Below are positions 10,175-21,180 of a stretch of 64,000 nucleotides of DNA, in pieces. The stretch spans positions 264,837,925 to 264,901,924 of the forward strand of contig NC_081415.1 in the NCBI RefSeq assembly GCF_030272615.1. Reading direction: 5' to 3'. The position numbers and the translations under genes are program-made. Numbering within the stretch: the stretch's first letter is position 1; the number at the start of each line of letters is the position of its first letter. Source of the stretch: Cryptomeria japonica. Lineage: Eukaryota; Streptophyta; Pinopsida; Cupressales; Cupressaceae. A model generated the notes under the pieces. It saw nothing but the letters and a program-made list of their open reading frames with translations. It ran no database searches and was not told the origin of the DNA.

Positions 10175-12043
10175 TTCGATTGCCACATGTCCTTTTTTGG
10201 TGCATCTATCCTCCTTCACTGAGGATAGTTTGTGAGTTATCCGATATAGATAGAGCACATATTGACTTGTGCTGGTTTACCCACCTCTTACAGATGCCAG
10301 ATATTTGTGTGAATCACGGGATGCTTACTGCACTAGTTGAGAGATTTCATCCTGAGCATAACACCTTCCATTTACTAGTTGGGGAGATGATTATCACTCC
10401 AGAGGATGTTTATAGGATATTGAGGATTCCATTTGCTGGGGAAAAGGTCAACTACGATTTTGCTCAATGTCCTAGTATATTATCTTTGAGACACATTTTT
10501 CATGATGATGACATCCTTACATGAGCTATCAGTTGGGATGATATGATGGCTAGGTATAGTGAGTAGTTTCCCTTGGCATGTGTCTTAGCGGGATTCACTA
10601 GTTGCTTCGTTATGCCGGACAAAGGACAATAGGGTTTCTTATGTGGCTGGGCTAGGATGCTAGAGAGACTATTGGATCATCTTGAGAGATTGGGGTGTGG
10701 TTCATGTCTATTAGCCCACATGTATCGTGAGATGCATGAGGTTGTATACAGGGAGGGGAAGAGCATGGTAGCAGGTGTCCTGGTTCTTCAAATATGGGCC
10801 TGGGAGCATATCCTAGTTTGCAGACCTATTGTGGATGATGCTAGAGATCCACACCAGTTGATAGTTTATAGATATTTTGGATATGTTACTCAGCCCCATT
10901 TCGGCAAGATAGAGTATTGGCAATGACAGCTTGATAATCTAATCATTGTTGTATGGAGACCATACAGGGGTCTTGAGCTTTGGGACGACTGGAGAGCTAT
11001 GCAGCATGACATGTTCATGACTCATCCTCTTATCAGCAGATCGGTGACAGTTATCGAGTGATTCATTGTATCTTGGGTCATGAGGTAGTATGGTAGCCCT
11101 CAGGGGCTTTCATAGGAGTTCACCGCCTACACTCATTATGCAAATGAGGGCAGATCAGGATGGGCCCCTAGCTTGTCCTATGCGTTGAGCATGCAAGAGT
11201 TGGCAAGGTTATAGTGACTTCGATGGGACTACCTAGATGACATTGCAGATGTGGGGGTATTTACCCAATATAGGGATTAGTTTCAACAACATATGTTCCT
11301 TAGGTTTACAGATCCAGCTGAGCATGTGCCTCTTATAGAGGAGGTTGAGGATGAGGACCCTACACAGGCATAGGGATGGAGAGCGGCAGGTCCTAGGTGG
11401 GCAGGTGGTGATCTTGGTGCTAGATGCAGCAGAGTACTAGTTGGGGGGAGACATCAGTAGAGAGGAGAGGGTGTATCCCTTGGAGTTGTTGGTGTGAGGA
11501 TGAGTGGTGCTAGGATAGTGGAGGGTGGAGGAGAGGAGGAGAGAGAAGCTCCTAGACAGGTACGGAAATGGAGGGATGAGTAGGGTGGATATGGTGGTAG
11601 AGATGGAGGTGGAGAGTTAGTGAGGGAGTAGGGGGCAACTGATGCAGCACGATCTATGAGATCAAGATTAGCAAGTCTGCAATCACAGTTGACAGTGGCT
11701 CAGACACAACTTGTAGAGCGGGATCGATAGCTGGTAGAGATCATGGCAGAGCGAGATCATCAGCTCACTCAAATGAGGCAGAGAGGGATGGCTAGTTGGT
11801 TGAGGTCAGAGCAGATAGAGTGACAACTCGCTAAGGTCAGGGCAAAGTGAGATGCTCTTCAGTAGGAGGTTTTGCACTAGACAAATCAGGCGGCTTATTA
11901 TGTTGCGCCATATAACGTAGTAGGTTGTCCCATATTCTTAGTATATGGATTGATCTGAGAGAGCTCAGGCACCTAGGCAAGATGTTGGTCAACAGGCTCC
12001 ACCTCCTCCACCACCTGACGATGAGGGAGAGGGAGAGAGCTAG
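10175..12043 (+). pseudogene. Antisense plant-mobile-domain (PMD) gene inside element B, broken
   Basis: The plus-strand frame from 10175 reads as the transposon-associated plant mobile domain, with VERFHPEHNTFHLLVGEM, TPEDVYRILRIPF, ARMLERLLDHL, CLLAHMYREMHEVVYREG and WAWEHILVCRPIVDDARDP in order. A C-terminal coiled-coil-like part follows (SRLASLQSQL, VAQTQLVERD), then a proline and acidic tail (PPPPPPDDEGEGES) ending at TAG 12041-12043. Stops interrupt it near 10522, 10567, 10630, 10924, 11059 and later; the tail is in another frame, so there is at least one frameshift near 11,900. It lies between integrase and 3' LTR of B, antisense to them, where extra ORFs are known in Tat elements. PMD proteins such as Arabidopsis MAIN and MAIL1 act in transcription and genome stability; the role here is unknown. 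Confidence 0.8.
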
Positions 12044-13474
12044 ATTTTTGTAGCTCTTAGATTTTGTTATATACCCCTTTTTTGTATCCCATAGGATTCG
12101 TACTCCGATGGGAGATTGTATATGACAGTTGATATCATTTGTACCCTGAGACTTTTATTTGTACTCTAAGATATTTATGATGATATATACGAGATCTTGA
12201 TTTGATTTCATCGTACTTGTGTTGATTTATTATGAGATTTTTTTTCTATATTCTTTATTCAATATGTATGTATATATTTTCAGTATGGATGTATGTAATG
12301 CAACTAAATATGGATGTTTATGTTTTGTTTCTTTTCATATGCAAATAAATGATGAAAATGAGTAACTAATAATGAAAATTTTTATTTTTTTCTATGCAAA
12401 TGAATGTATATATCTATATAAGATGCTTATGTATGCAGCTAACATCTAAATACAGAAGTACTCGATCGGAGAAATGATGAAACTTCAAACTCTCATTCAG
12501 AAGATAAAGAGATCATTGTTATCATGTAGAAATCACTCAAAGTGCATAGAATGCAAAATGAATGCAAACTAAAAACTAGTCACTGGATTTGAAATGCTTA
12601 ATTTTTATCACCGAGCGTTTACAAACATAGCAGGAAGAATAGAGTTCCTTCCTTTTCATGTGCAATATTAATTATCTTGTCCGCAATGACCCTTTTTTCG
12701 TTCATATCCTTGGACAGATTACGCATGCATCTGAACTGCACATTAAAGAAATTCCCTCAAAACGGACAAAGAAATGATGCCAACCTCCCTGTAGCATACA
12801 AATAAGCAGAGTTGAGATATGTGCAAGGGTTCCACCTTATTGTGAAGGCACTTATCATAGACACCCAGCTGATTTGATGTTTTCAGATCATCAGAATCAT
12901 TCCTACAAACAGAAAACAAAGAAAATATTATTCCCCCAATCATTGCTCCTCTTAGTCAAAATAGACTTCCTCAAGTTACTCAAAGGGAATAATAATCAAA
13001 AACCAATATAAAAGACAGCACACAAAGAAAATTTCATGCATATCTCAAACTGTTTAGTGATTGTTTTCAATAATGTTGTTTTGCTTGTTTACTCAGTGAT
13101 AAAAATTTGCAGTAGTTAGGAGATAGTTGACTGACTCAGATTGGACGACCAGATACCATCGATGAAAAGATGACTTGGTTGATACTGCTTAGGACACGTA
13201 AAATGCTCAGTCGATTACCCTAAGACTACGACATTGATCAGTTTCAAGCCATGAGGGTTCTAAAAGAACCAGGATGTCACAAAAGCGACTAAAAGATATG
13301 TACAAGCGAAATCAAAGATGCAGGAAAGAGGGAAATGCCAACATTGCATTGATAGATGGAGCACTTGAGTACAATAGGCGCCTATTTGCCAGGTTTTCAC
13401 CTGCTTGGCAAGGTTTTTTTTTGGTTTTTTTTTTAGGACATTTTCAGCTATACAGGTTGTTGGAACAGAGAATA
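12044..13474. other. Non-coding 3' region of element B
   Basis: AT-rich DNA between the stop of the antisense PMD gene and the integrase end of B. The first part, with TTGTTATATACCCC and long T-rich runs, could hold the 3' end of the antisense transcript. No domain was seen on either strand. The plus-strand open frame near 13274-13543 overlaps the integrase C-terminus and is not supported. Confidence 0.5.
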
Positions 13475-14500
13475 TTAAGTGAAGAATTTCTTCAAGTGGA
13501 TGGTGTTGATAGGTTCACGGAGCTGTTCTCCTTCCGTTGTTGAGAGTTGATAGGCACTAGAGCCAAAGACTATAGTAATGATGTAGGGACCCAGCCAGTT
13601 GGGTTCAAACTTCCCTTTGTTGTCTTGAAACTGTTGATTTTTAGGATTTTCTCTCAAGACAAGGTCACCAACCTAAAATACTCATTGCCGAACTTTCTTG
13701 TTATATCCTTTAGATATTCTCTTTTGATACACTCTCAGATGACCAAAAGCCATTTGTCGGTGTTCATCCAGCAACTCGAGCTCTTGCAATCTAAATATTT
13801 TGTAGTCTTCATCAATAATAAGACTTTGCAAAGAAACTCATAAAGACGGTATTTCCACCTCAATAGGTAAGACTGCTTTGGATCCATACACCAAAGAAAA
13901 AGGTGTAGCCCCAGTAGGTGTTCTAATACTTGTTCTATAAGCCCATAATGCAGGATTGAGCTGCAGATGCCAATCCCTCCCAGATTTATTCACTGTTCTG
14001 TGTAAGATAGTCAGCAGGTTTTTGTTAGATGCTTCAGTTTGTCCATTACCTTGAGGGTAATATATGGATGTCCAATGATGTTTTATTTTGAATTTTTCAC
14101 ATAGTTCATCTAGGTCTTTGTTCTTGAATTTCCCTCCATTGTCAATCACAATAGATGAAGGTATCCCATACCCGCAGATGATATGATTAAGGATGAACAA
14201 AGCTACTTGTTTACCGGTTGCTTTGATGTGCAGAACCGCTTCTACCCACTTAGTGAAGTAATCAGTGGCAATTATGATAAACTTGTGTCCATTGGATGAT
14301 GCAGGATATATTTGACCAATTAGATCAAAGGCCCATTGCTAAAGAGGCCAATGTGTAATGTAAGGTATGAGATTCCCATGTAGCTAGCACTTCTCACATC
14401 TTTTAAAAAAATTTATAGCATCTTTCTCCATGTCTGGCTAGTAGTAGCCATCCCTTAGTAGTTTCTGAGCTAAAGTTAGACCATTTGAATGAGATCCACA
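13475..14500 (-). pseudogene. Element B integrase
   Basis: Minus-strand translation gives the Tat integrase: zinc-binding region (DAINFFKRCEKC), core with all three acidic residues in place (WAFDLIGQIYP, SIVIDNGGKF, GNGQTEASNK), then NPALWAYRTSIRTPTGATP, VYGSKAVLPIEVEIPSL, and a C-terminal end (WLGPYIITIVFGSSAYQL, then PINTIHLKKFFT). The catalytic core at 13838-14200 is open, but stops occur on both sides and the frame shifts before 13657. It is the best preserved Tat integrase in the window, in contrast to A and C whose catalytic residues have changed. The copy is not functional. Confidence 0.88.
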
Positions 14501-15197
14501 AATACCTTCATAGACTTCTGATAATGCATGTTGGGGCTCTTCATTTTCAAGACACCTAAGAAAAGTGCTATCCAAACCTCGCCTAAATAGGTCGTTATTG
14601 ATGATGACGTATCGTGAAGCATTTCGGATTAGGTTCCTTTTCTCATTACGAGTAAGATTTTCTGGGAAAATTTGGTTTTGTAGATAAGAGTAAATGTGGT
14701 TGTAGTGAGATTAGTCATGTCCAATAATAGAAATGACCATCTGAGACTCAGGAGAATCATAGACAAGGTAATGTAACTCTTCCACTAGGAATTCAAAGTG
14801 AAAATTAGATTCTTGTAACTCTGGTATAGATGTCAAGGTTGTCGTAGCATTTGTTGCTCTATTTGCGGATCTAGGGATCTACTAGAATGATTCAAAAGTA
14901 AAATATTTCTTGAGATAATCCACCATTCTCTTATAAGGCATCAGTTTCTCATCTTGAGTCTGATATGTATCATTGATTTGATCACTGTGAATCTCCATCG
15001 ATGTGTAATTCCAGAACCCTCCATTCAATAGCCAGCTTGATCCTGTTTACCAAAGCTTCATACTCTACAATGTTGTTTGTGCAAGGGAAGATAATCTTGT
15101 AAGACTTCAGGATTGAATAATTTTAAGGAGTAATAAAAATTATTCCAGCACCAGAGCCATGTTGAGTGAAAGACCCATCAAAGAACATCTTCCAAGA
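14501..15197 (-). pseudogene. Element B second RNase H (aRNH) and spacer to integrase
   Basis: On the minus strand, WKMFFDGSFTQHGSGAGI begins directly after the stop near 15196, followed by FPCTNNIVEYEALV, HIDGDSQ and, after a frameshift near 14985, TYQTQDEKLMPYKRMVDYL. The first Asp, Glu and second Asp of an RNase H site are all readable (FFDGS, VEYEAL, GDSQ). The part from about 14860 to 14500 is the spacer before integrase and holds many stops. A second RNase H after the gypsy one identifies B as Tat lineage. Confidence 0.8.
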
Positions 15198-15515
15198 TTA
15201 TTGAGTAAGGTGCATGATTGATTCATCTGGAAATTCTATATGCAGAGGTTGAGTGTCTTCAAGTGGAGCATCAACAAGTTGATATGAAATTACTTGTCCT
15301 TTTATGGCTTTGTGTTCTACATATTCAATATCAAACTCTGTAAGAACCATGACACATTTAGCCAATCTTCCGATAAGTGTTGCTTTATTGAGGAGATATT
15401 TGAGCAGATCAATCTTAGCCACTAGCTTGATGGAATGAGCTAACATGTAGTGTCTCAATTTTTGTGATGCAAAGACTAATGCCAAACATGCTTTTTCTAT
15501 TATAGTATAGTTCAT
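15198..15515 (-). pseudogene. Element B gypsy RNase H, C-terminal part
   Basis: Open for 105 codons on the minus strand, with IEKACLALVFASQKLRHYML and EFDIEYVEHKAIKGQV. The conserved Glu (EKACLA) is present. The N-terminal part, with the first Asp, should lie between 15516 and 15742, where the frame is broken. It is homologous to 1-372 of element A. Confidence 0.8.
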
Positions 15516-16440
15516 TTAATAAGACACCAATGTTCTATTGATATAATATATATCTCTTTCCTTTTTATTTTCATCCTGTTCTGCCAGAAGTGCCCTCAGT
15601 GATGAATCGGTAGATGATATGTATAGAATCAATGGTTTACCTTGGAAGGGTGGCATTATTATTCGTGGATTAGATAGATATTATTTGATATGATGAAGGT
15701 GTTGTTCACATTCTTGATCCCAGTATTATGTTACTCCTTTCCTTAATATTTTGTGAAGAGTTGAGCTTCATCTACTAGCTGAGAAATAAAGTGTCTTATT
15801 GACTGAAGATGCCCTTGTAAACTTCTCATTTGACTGATATTCTTTGGAGGTGGCATTTCCATTATAGCTTGGACCTTCTCACAACCAACCTCAATTCCTT
15901 TCTTTGAAATAATGTAACCAATTAATTTCTCTGATGTCACTCTGAATACACACTTTTTAGGATTTAGCCGGAGCTTGAATTTTTCCATTCTATCTAGTAT
16001 GAGGCCTAGCTCTTGAATATGTGTAGATATCTTCGTAGTTTTTACTAAGGTGTCATCAACATAATCTTCCATATTTTTATGCATTATATCATGAAAGATA
16101 GTAGTTACTGCTCTTTGGTAAGTTGCTCCTGTATTCTTTAGCCCAAATGGCATGACATTCCAATAAAAGGTTCCCCATGCATAGGTGAAAGCTATCCTTT
16201 CTTGATCTCCAGGAGCTATTTTGATCTGATTATAGTCAGATAATCCATCCATTAATGAGTACATCTCATATCCAGCAGTCATATCCACTATCATATCAAT
16301 ATTAGGCAATGGAAAATCATCTTTCGAACATGATTTGTTGAGATCCCTGAAGTCTGTGCAAACCCTAATAGATTTTTATGCCTTTGATACAGGTACTATG
16401 TTTGAAATCCATTTTGCATAGTCTATAGCTCTGATAAATC
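15516..16440 (-). pseudogene. Element B reverse transcriptase
   Basis: The Ty3/gypsy reverse transcriptase reads on the minus strand as AIDYAKWISNIVPVSKA, CTDFRDLNKSC, DDFPLPNIDMIVD, YSLMDGLSDYNQIKIAP, the PFGLKNTGATYQRA motif and the catalytic MEDYVDDTLVKT (YVDD intact), then LNPKKCVFRV and GIEVGCEKVQAI. 15743-16309 is open for 188 codons. Breaks include a stop in the KA/KSIR segment near 16380. The finger domain continues into the upstream ORF at 16440. The enzyme would copy element RNA into DNA; this copy cannot be made whole. Confidence 0.9.
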
Positions 16441-17407
16441 TAGTTTTCTAGCTCATCTTTGACTAGCAGCACCACATGAGAGTGCATCTTACGAAGTTTT
16501 TGCTTGACTGGTTTAACTCCTGGTGTGAGAGAAAGATGGTGCATGATAAGATTGGGATCTAGGCCTGGCATATCAGAGTATGTCCATGCAAAGTTGATCT
16601 TCTTTTCTAAAAAGAGATTGCTGGAATCTTTTAACTCTTCTGCTGATAATGATTGAGCTACGTGAATGATATGTGGTGTCTCTTGACTCCCAATATTTAC
16701 TAGCTGAGTTGGTTCAATCAATATAGAAGACCTTTCCTGGAAGTGACTTGGCAGTATATCAAGTATCTCACCTTCATGTGCCTCAAAGAGGTTTTCACCT
16801 TTAGGTACATCCTTTATTTTTTCTATTTTTGATTTTGACACTACCACAATGTGGTTTTTGCCATCAGATATTTTATTTTTCTTTTTTTGATTTTTGTGAT
16901 TAAGATACTTGATATTTGTTTCAGTAATGTTCTCACTTGGTTCACTGGTGGAAGAGTCCATTGGTTCAACTGCATTAAGGTAGAAGGCTAATGTGTATTC
17001 ATTGTCAAAGATAGGTACATTCATAGGTTGGTTTTGGAGACTACTGTTAATTAACTCGGGATGTACCAAGGGTAAAGTTGGAACAGATTCAAGGGAGTTC
17101 ATGGTATTATCATCATAACTTTGGTTCGACAAGTCGAGTTCTAGAAGACTACCTTGCGTAAATGTCTCAAGACCAGGAATAGTTACAACGTGATCATTGA
17201 AGTGCACGTTAATATTTAGTTGACCAAATCCAATAGACCTATTTCTAGTATCGTTCTCTACACTAGACTGGACTACATATCGTGGTTTGAGAGTAATGAG
17301 ATCAGTAGATAGATTCACGACATCCATGACAGAGGAGTCAGAGTTTGATGTTGAATAGGTATTGTCATCAATATTACTATTGGCAGAGCCATCAAAGTCA
17401 TAGGATG
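16440..17407 (-). pseudogene. Element B pol linker upstream of reverse transcriptase
   Basis: An open frame of 295 codons (17327-16440, minus) ends in the N-terminal part of reverse transcriptase (MPGLDPNLIMHHLSLTPG, then KPVKQKLRKMH). Before that is a poorly conserved acidic and polar linker including IPGLETFTQGSLLELDL and a lysine-rich patch. The frame continues upstream to the Athila insertion at 17407-17412 and resumes at 28411. Such linkers between protease and reverse transcriptase are usual in large Tat elements. Confidence 0.7.
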
Positions 17408-17412
17408 AAGTT
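17408..17412. repeat. Target-site duplication AAGTT of the Athila-like element, left copy
   Basis: AAGTT directly precedes the LTR start TGATAAGTCG at 17413. The second copy at 28406-28410 directly follows the LTR end AGACA. Confidence 0.93.
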
Positions 17413-18652
17413 TGATAAGTCGATGTATTGACATGTTTTTATCAAGACTCCTAGGTTTTTGGTATCTTTTGGGTTGCATTATGATATTAAAATATTGTGC
17501 ATTGACTATATGTAATCCATGTTTTAAAAACCGAACTTAAGAAATCATGTTTGAACCTTGCCAATTTCTTCCTGCAGCCATGCCAATTTATTCCTGCAGC
17601 CAAATGGTTTGTCTCTGTGATATGCGGATTATTTAGGATGATTTCATATGTGAGTTAATGAATGTATTAGTTAAAGTAAAATACATATGCGTGTCCTTGT
17701 ATATTGTTTCTATTTTAGTCCAGGTAAAAATTGATGCTGCGGTGGAGAATTCTCTTCCGCACCTAAGGACTGGAGAATCACGCCAGATAGCTGGAGGTCA
17801 AATTGAAGGAGATTCAAGCGAGCGTGATCTATGGCATAATCGGAGTAGTTGTACTTCACTATGGGATTTTAACCCCAGTACATGTCTAATCTGTAAAATA
17901 TCTCTTTGGCATGCAAGGACTGTGGTTCGGTTATAGATCCATAGTTCCTGCAGCCAAGCTCTTTGTTATCCCCTTCATCTGACAGTGATCAGCCTTTTCT
18001 TTTGGGCGTAATTGTAGTTATCCATTATAGTTTGTCTTTTCTATATAATAAGCTCTCCCTTCTTTTCTGAGTGTTAGACAAAATGGAAAAGGATTGAGCA
18101 GTTTTTGTCACGTATTCTGGATTTTCATCTTTTGGATATGTAATTATCTTTTAGGAAGAAATGAATAAAAGCATGTTATTCTAATCTATTAAGAGTTCTT
18201 TACTGAGAGTTTGATATCACTCATCCAAGGGGGCCCACTTGGTGAGTGATCCCATGTTTATGATTATTGAAGTTAGTTTTTACTTACTTTCAGTAGAAGT
18301 TCATGACTGGGATGTTCCTGCAGCCACCGGAAATAGATCCTTTGACTGTTCTTGTAGCCAAGGCAGAACGGTGTTATTCCTATTATTTCCTTTAATTCAT
18401 TTCAGCATAATTTTGAAAAGCTTTCATTCAGTTTTTCTGATTTCTATTCCTACCTTTCTTCCAATAATTGAGAATAATCATTCAAGGAGCTTAGTGCATA
18501 TATCTTGCAGACCCATTTCAATTTTTACATTCTTGGATTGACAACTAAATGAACACCAACTATGAGAATAGTAAACTCTACCATATGAATATCTAAACTT
18601 CAGATTGAGATTTCAATTAGAGGTACTATTGTTATTAAAGTTGGGGTAGACA
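17413..18652 (+). mobile_element. Athila-like element 5' LTR
   Basis: 1240 bp, TGATAAGTCG...GGGTAGACA. Matches 27164-28405 nearly throughout. Contains TATATAATA at 18042-18050 and several copies of the word TTCCTGCAGCCA. An indel near 17555-17575 changes the number of these words relative to the 3' LTR. Confidence 0.93.
18042..18050 (+). promoter_or_regulatory. TATA box of the Athila-like 5' LTR
   Basis: TATATAATA in the LTR; the same sequence stands at 27795-27803 in the 3' LTR. It probably drives the element transcript. Confidence 0.6.
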
Positions 18653-18656
18653 TTTT

Positions 18657-18674
18657 TGGCATCATTGTCGGGGA
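18657..18674 (+). promoter_or_regulatory. Primer-binding site of the Athila-like element
   Basis: TGGCATCATTGTCGGGGA begins four bases after the LTR end. It differs from the tRNA-Asp type site common in Athila elements only at positions that fit C-to-T or G-to-A changes. The identification of the tRNA is therefore likely but inferred. Confidence 0.65.
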
Positions 18675-18744
18675 TGGTGTCAAGCTAAGAGCCTTTTATG
18701 ATTGTTTTAGTTTCTAGTTAATTATTTGAATTTCATGAATTTGC

Positions 18745-20300
18745 ATGCATAATCAAAGAAGAGATGCCAGAGGTAGATTTTTACCCACTCATACTACCCA
18801 AGCAAAAGATAGTTCTTCAGATATAAACCCTTTTTCTAAGTTGTATCAAGTCCCACAAAATTTGAATCACCCTGAGTCTGGATTTACACGAGATAGTCTT
18901 CAACTCCTCTTTGGTCCACAAGAAGAAGAGTTGCCTATTGTAATAACCCCCACAAGTCCAATGTAAGGGAACCCACCCCCTGGTGGAAATAATCCACCAC
19001 CACCACTTAGTCCAACATTTGAGTTTCCCATCTCTGACCAGCATGATAATGCTAACCTCAAGAACATTCCAACATCTTCACTACCTAAATTCTATGGATT
19101 GGTCATGGAGGACCCGGATACATTTCTGTTTGAGTTTGATGTTCTCTGTAGGAGTTTTGGCTATACTACAGATGCCCATAGACTCAAAAAAATTTCAGCC
19201 ACTTTGAAGGAGTCATCCTTGAGATGGTTTATGAGCTTGGGTAGTAGCACAATCAATACATGGGATGAGATGAAACAGTTGTTTCTTGCAAAATATAAAG
19301 ATTATTATAGAGGCACTGATCGACATGGGGATGACATCTTTAGGATGACACAAACTACATATGAGAGCCTTGAGGATTATCTGGAAAGGTTTTTGTTTAG
19401 TGTCAAGAAGTCCAAGCATAGTACCTTGAATGAAGATTCCCTCAAATTGATATTCTTGAGGGGTATCAGTGATGAATGCACTGATTCCTTAGATCTCATT
19501 GGGGGGGGTGACATTACACAATCTACTTGGGCTGAAATAGAACAAATTTGCAAAAAGTATTCCAGATCTACTTCTAAGAAGAATAGGAAATTTAAGCCAG
19601 GAGCACCATCATCATCATCTGGAAATGGAGTTTCTAGGTTGGAACTTAGTCATTTGTTAAAAGATTTCAAGGAGGACATTATAAATAATATGGCTACTTA
19701 GTTGGATACATTGGCAGCTAAGAAGAAGCATGAGGAAGCTGATGCATTTCTTGCAGAATTCTATCCTCATTGTAAGTAGCAGAAGAAAGATTGTAGATGT
19801 AAGATGGTTGCAAATGTTGAAGTACCTGATTTCAAACCAATTCAAGGGGAGGATGAACAAGTCTTCTATGTTGCTCAGAGAAGACCAAATTTTATGAGAC
19901 AAGGTATGCCACCTAATCCACTTTCCTTTTCTGGTTATAGTGGTAGTTCTTATGCACTAAATAACCAATGGCAACCACAGTATTCTCAAAATTTTGGTAA
20001 TTATCCACATTGGTATGGATCACAAGGCCAAGGACAGCAATTTGCTAATCAAATGCCCCAGTGGCAGTAGCCACAAGGAAACTGGTATCCACCTCAGGGT
20101 GCAGGAAACCAGTTTCAAGGGATTTGGAAACCTACCTCTTAATGGAGGGGAAACCTATCATGGTCATCCCAATCTTTTGGATATCAGCCTCTTACTCAAT
20201 AGCCACAACCTCCTGCTTTAATGCCACCTCCTGTAGCCACAACACCACCTCCAAATCCAACACAGCTACCTACTCAACTGTTGCCTATTCCAAATATTAA
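18745..20300 (+). pseudogene. Athila-like gag
   Basis: The frame starts at ATG 18745 (MHNQRRDARGRFLPTH) and continues through the gag core, with LPKFYGLVMEDPDTFLFEFD, SLRWFMSLG, WDEMKQLFLAKYKDYYR and YLERFLFSVKKS. A glutamine, tyrosine and proline-rich stretch with many NQ, QPQ and YG words follows. Gag forms the particle shell. The frame is kept for over 1.5 kb but has stops at 18964, 19699, 19777, 20068, 20140 and 20200. The core segment 19099-19701 is open for 200 codons. No intact zinc knuckle is clear, although a Cys-rich bit (DCRCK) occurs near 19790. Confidence 0.82.
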
Positions 20301-21180
20301 ATCTCAGCAACAACAACAAGCTTATTCAGCTGATGCTAACCAATACCCAGCCTATTCTTTATCTCTAGATGATATTCACCTCCGATCTGGAACAACCCTG
20401 CCCAGTCCCTCTCAGCCAGTTATTACTGAGGTACTAGAAGAGCAGCCAACCTCTAATCCTAATGATGTAATACTTCAGAATCAAATATTACCACCATTTC
20501 CCCAAAGATTGTCCGACAAAGAAGTTTCAACTGAACAGCAACAAAGCTTTGATATTCTTGACCAACTGAAGCACATTTGTGTTAAAATTCTATTGCTGCA
20601 AGCAATAAAGGATGTTCCAATATATGGTAAGGCATTGAGAGAGGCATGCCTAAAGAAACCTGGCAGAAAGAAAAAGGATCCACAAATAGTTCATGTTATG
20701 AGTCAATTAGCTGATATTATGTTGGGAAAAGTTGCTATTCCAAAATATTTTGATCCAGGCAGTCCTGTTGTGACTATAGTCATTAATGGCAGTCAAATAA
20801 AGAATGTTTTAATTGATCTAGGAGCAGCCATTAATGTAATGACAAAGGAAGTAATGAAACATCTAGAGATAGATAGTTTAAGGGCTACACCTATAGTTCT
20901 TCAGCTTGCTGATGGCTCTGTAGTAAGACCTGATGGTATAATAGAAGATATAGTGGTCATACTAGATTCTTGGGAATACCCTATAGACTTTATGATTTTA
21001 TCCCCAAAAGCAACATTGGGGGATATCCAGTCATTTTGGGAAGACCATGGCTTGCCACAGCAGATGCATATATTGGGTGTAGATCAGGAGACATGACTAT
21101 CTCAGATGGCAGTTCCACAAAAACAGTGGCTTTGTATTCCCTTGCATAACCTCAACTTGAGCAGCAACAGGTTGTTTGGC
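20300..21180 (+). pseudogene. Athila-like protease region
   Basis: In frame with gag. DIHLRSGTTLPSPSQ (about 20370) is the LRSG segment typical of Athila, followed by QLKHICVKILLLQAIKDVP, KKPGRKKKDPQ and the aspartic protease site NVLIDLGAAINVM near 20805. The active-site motif is Asp-Leu-Gly, as usual in Athila. The C-terminal part shifts frame in a G-run near 21016-21021, after which the GRPWLATADAYIGCRSG segment reads in another frame. The protease cuts the polyprotein in active elements. Confidence 0.82.

Noticed and set aside
13274-13843. Plus-strand frames opposite the end of element B integrase
   Set aside because: The minus-strand integrase reading is clearly real; these are shadows.
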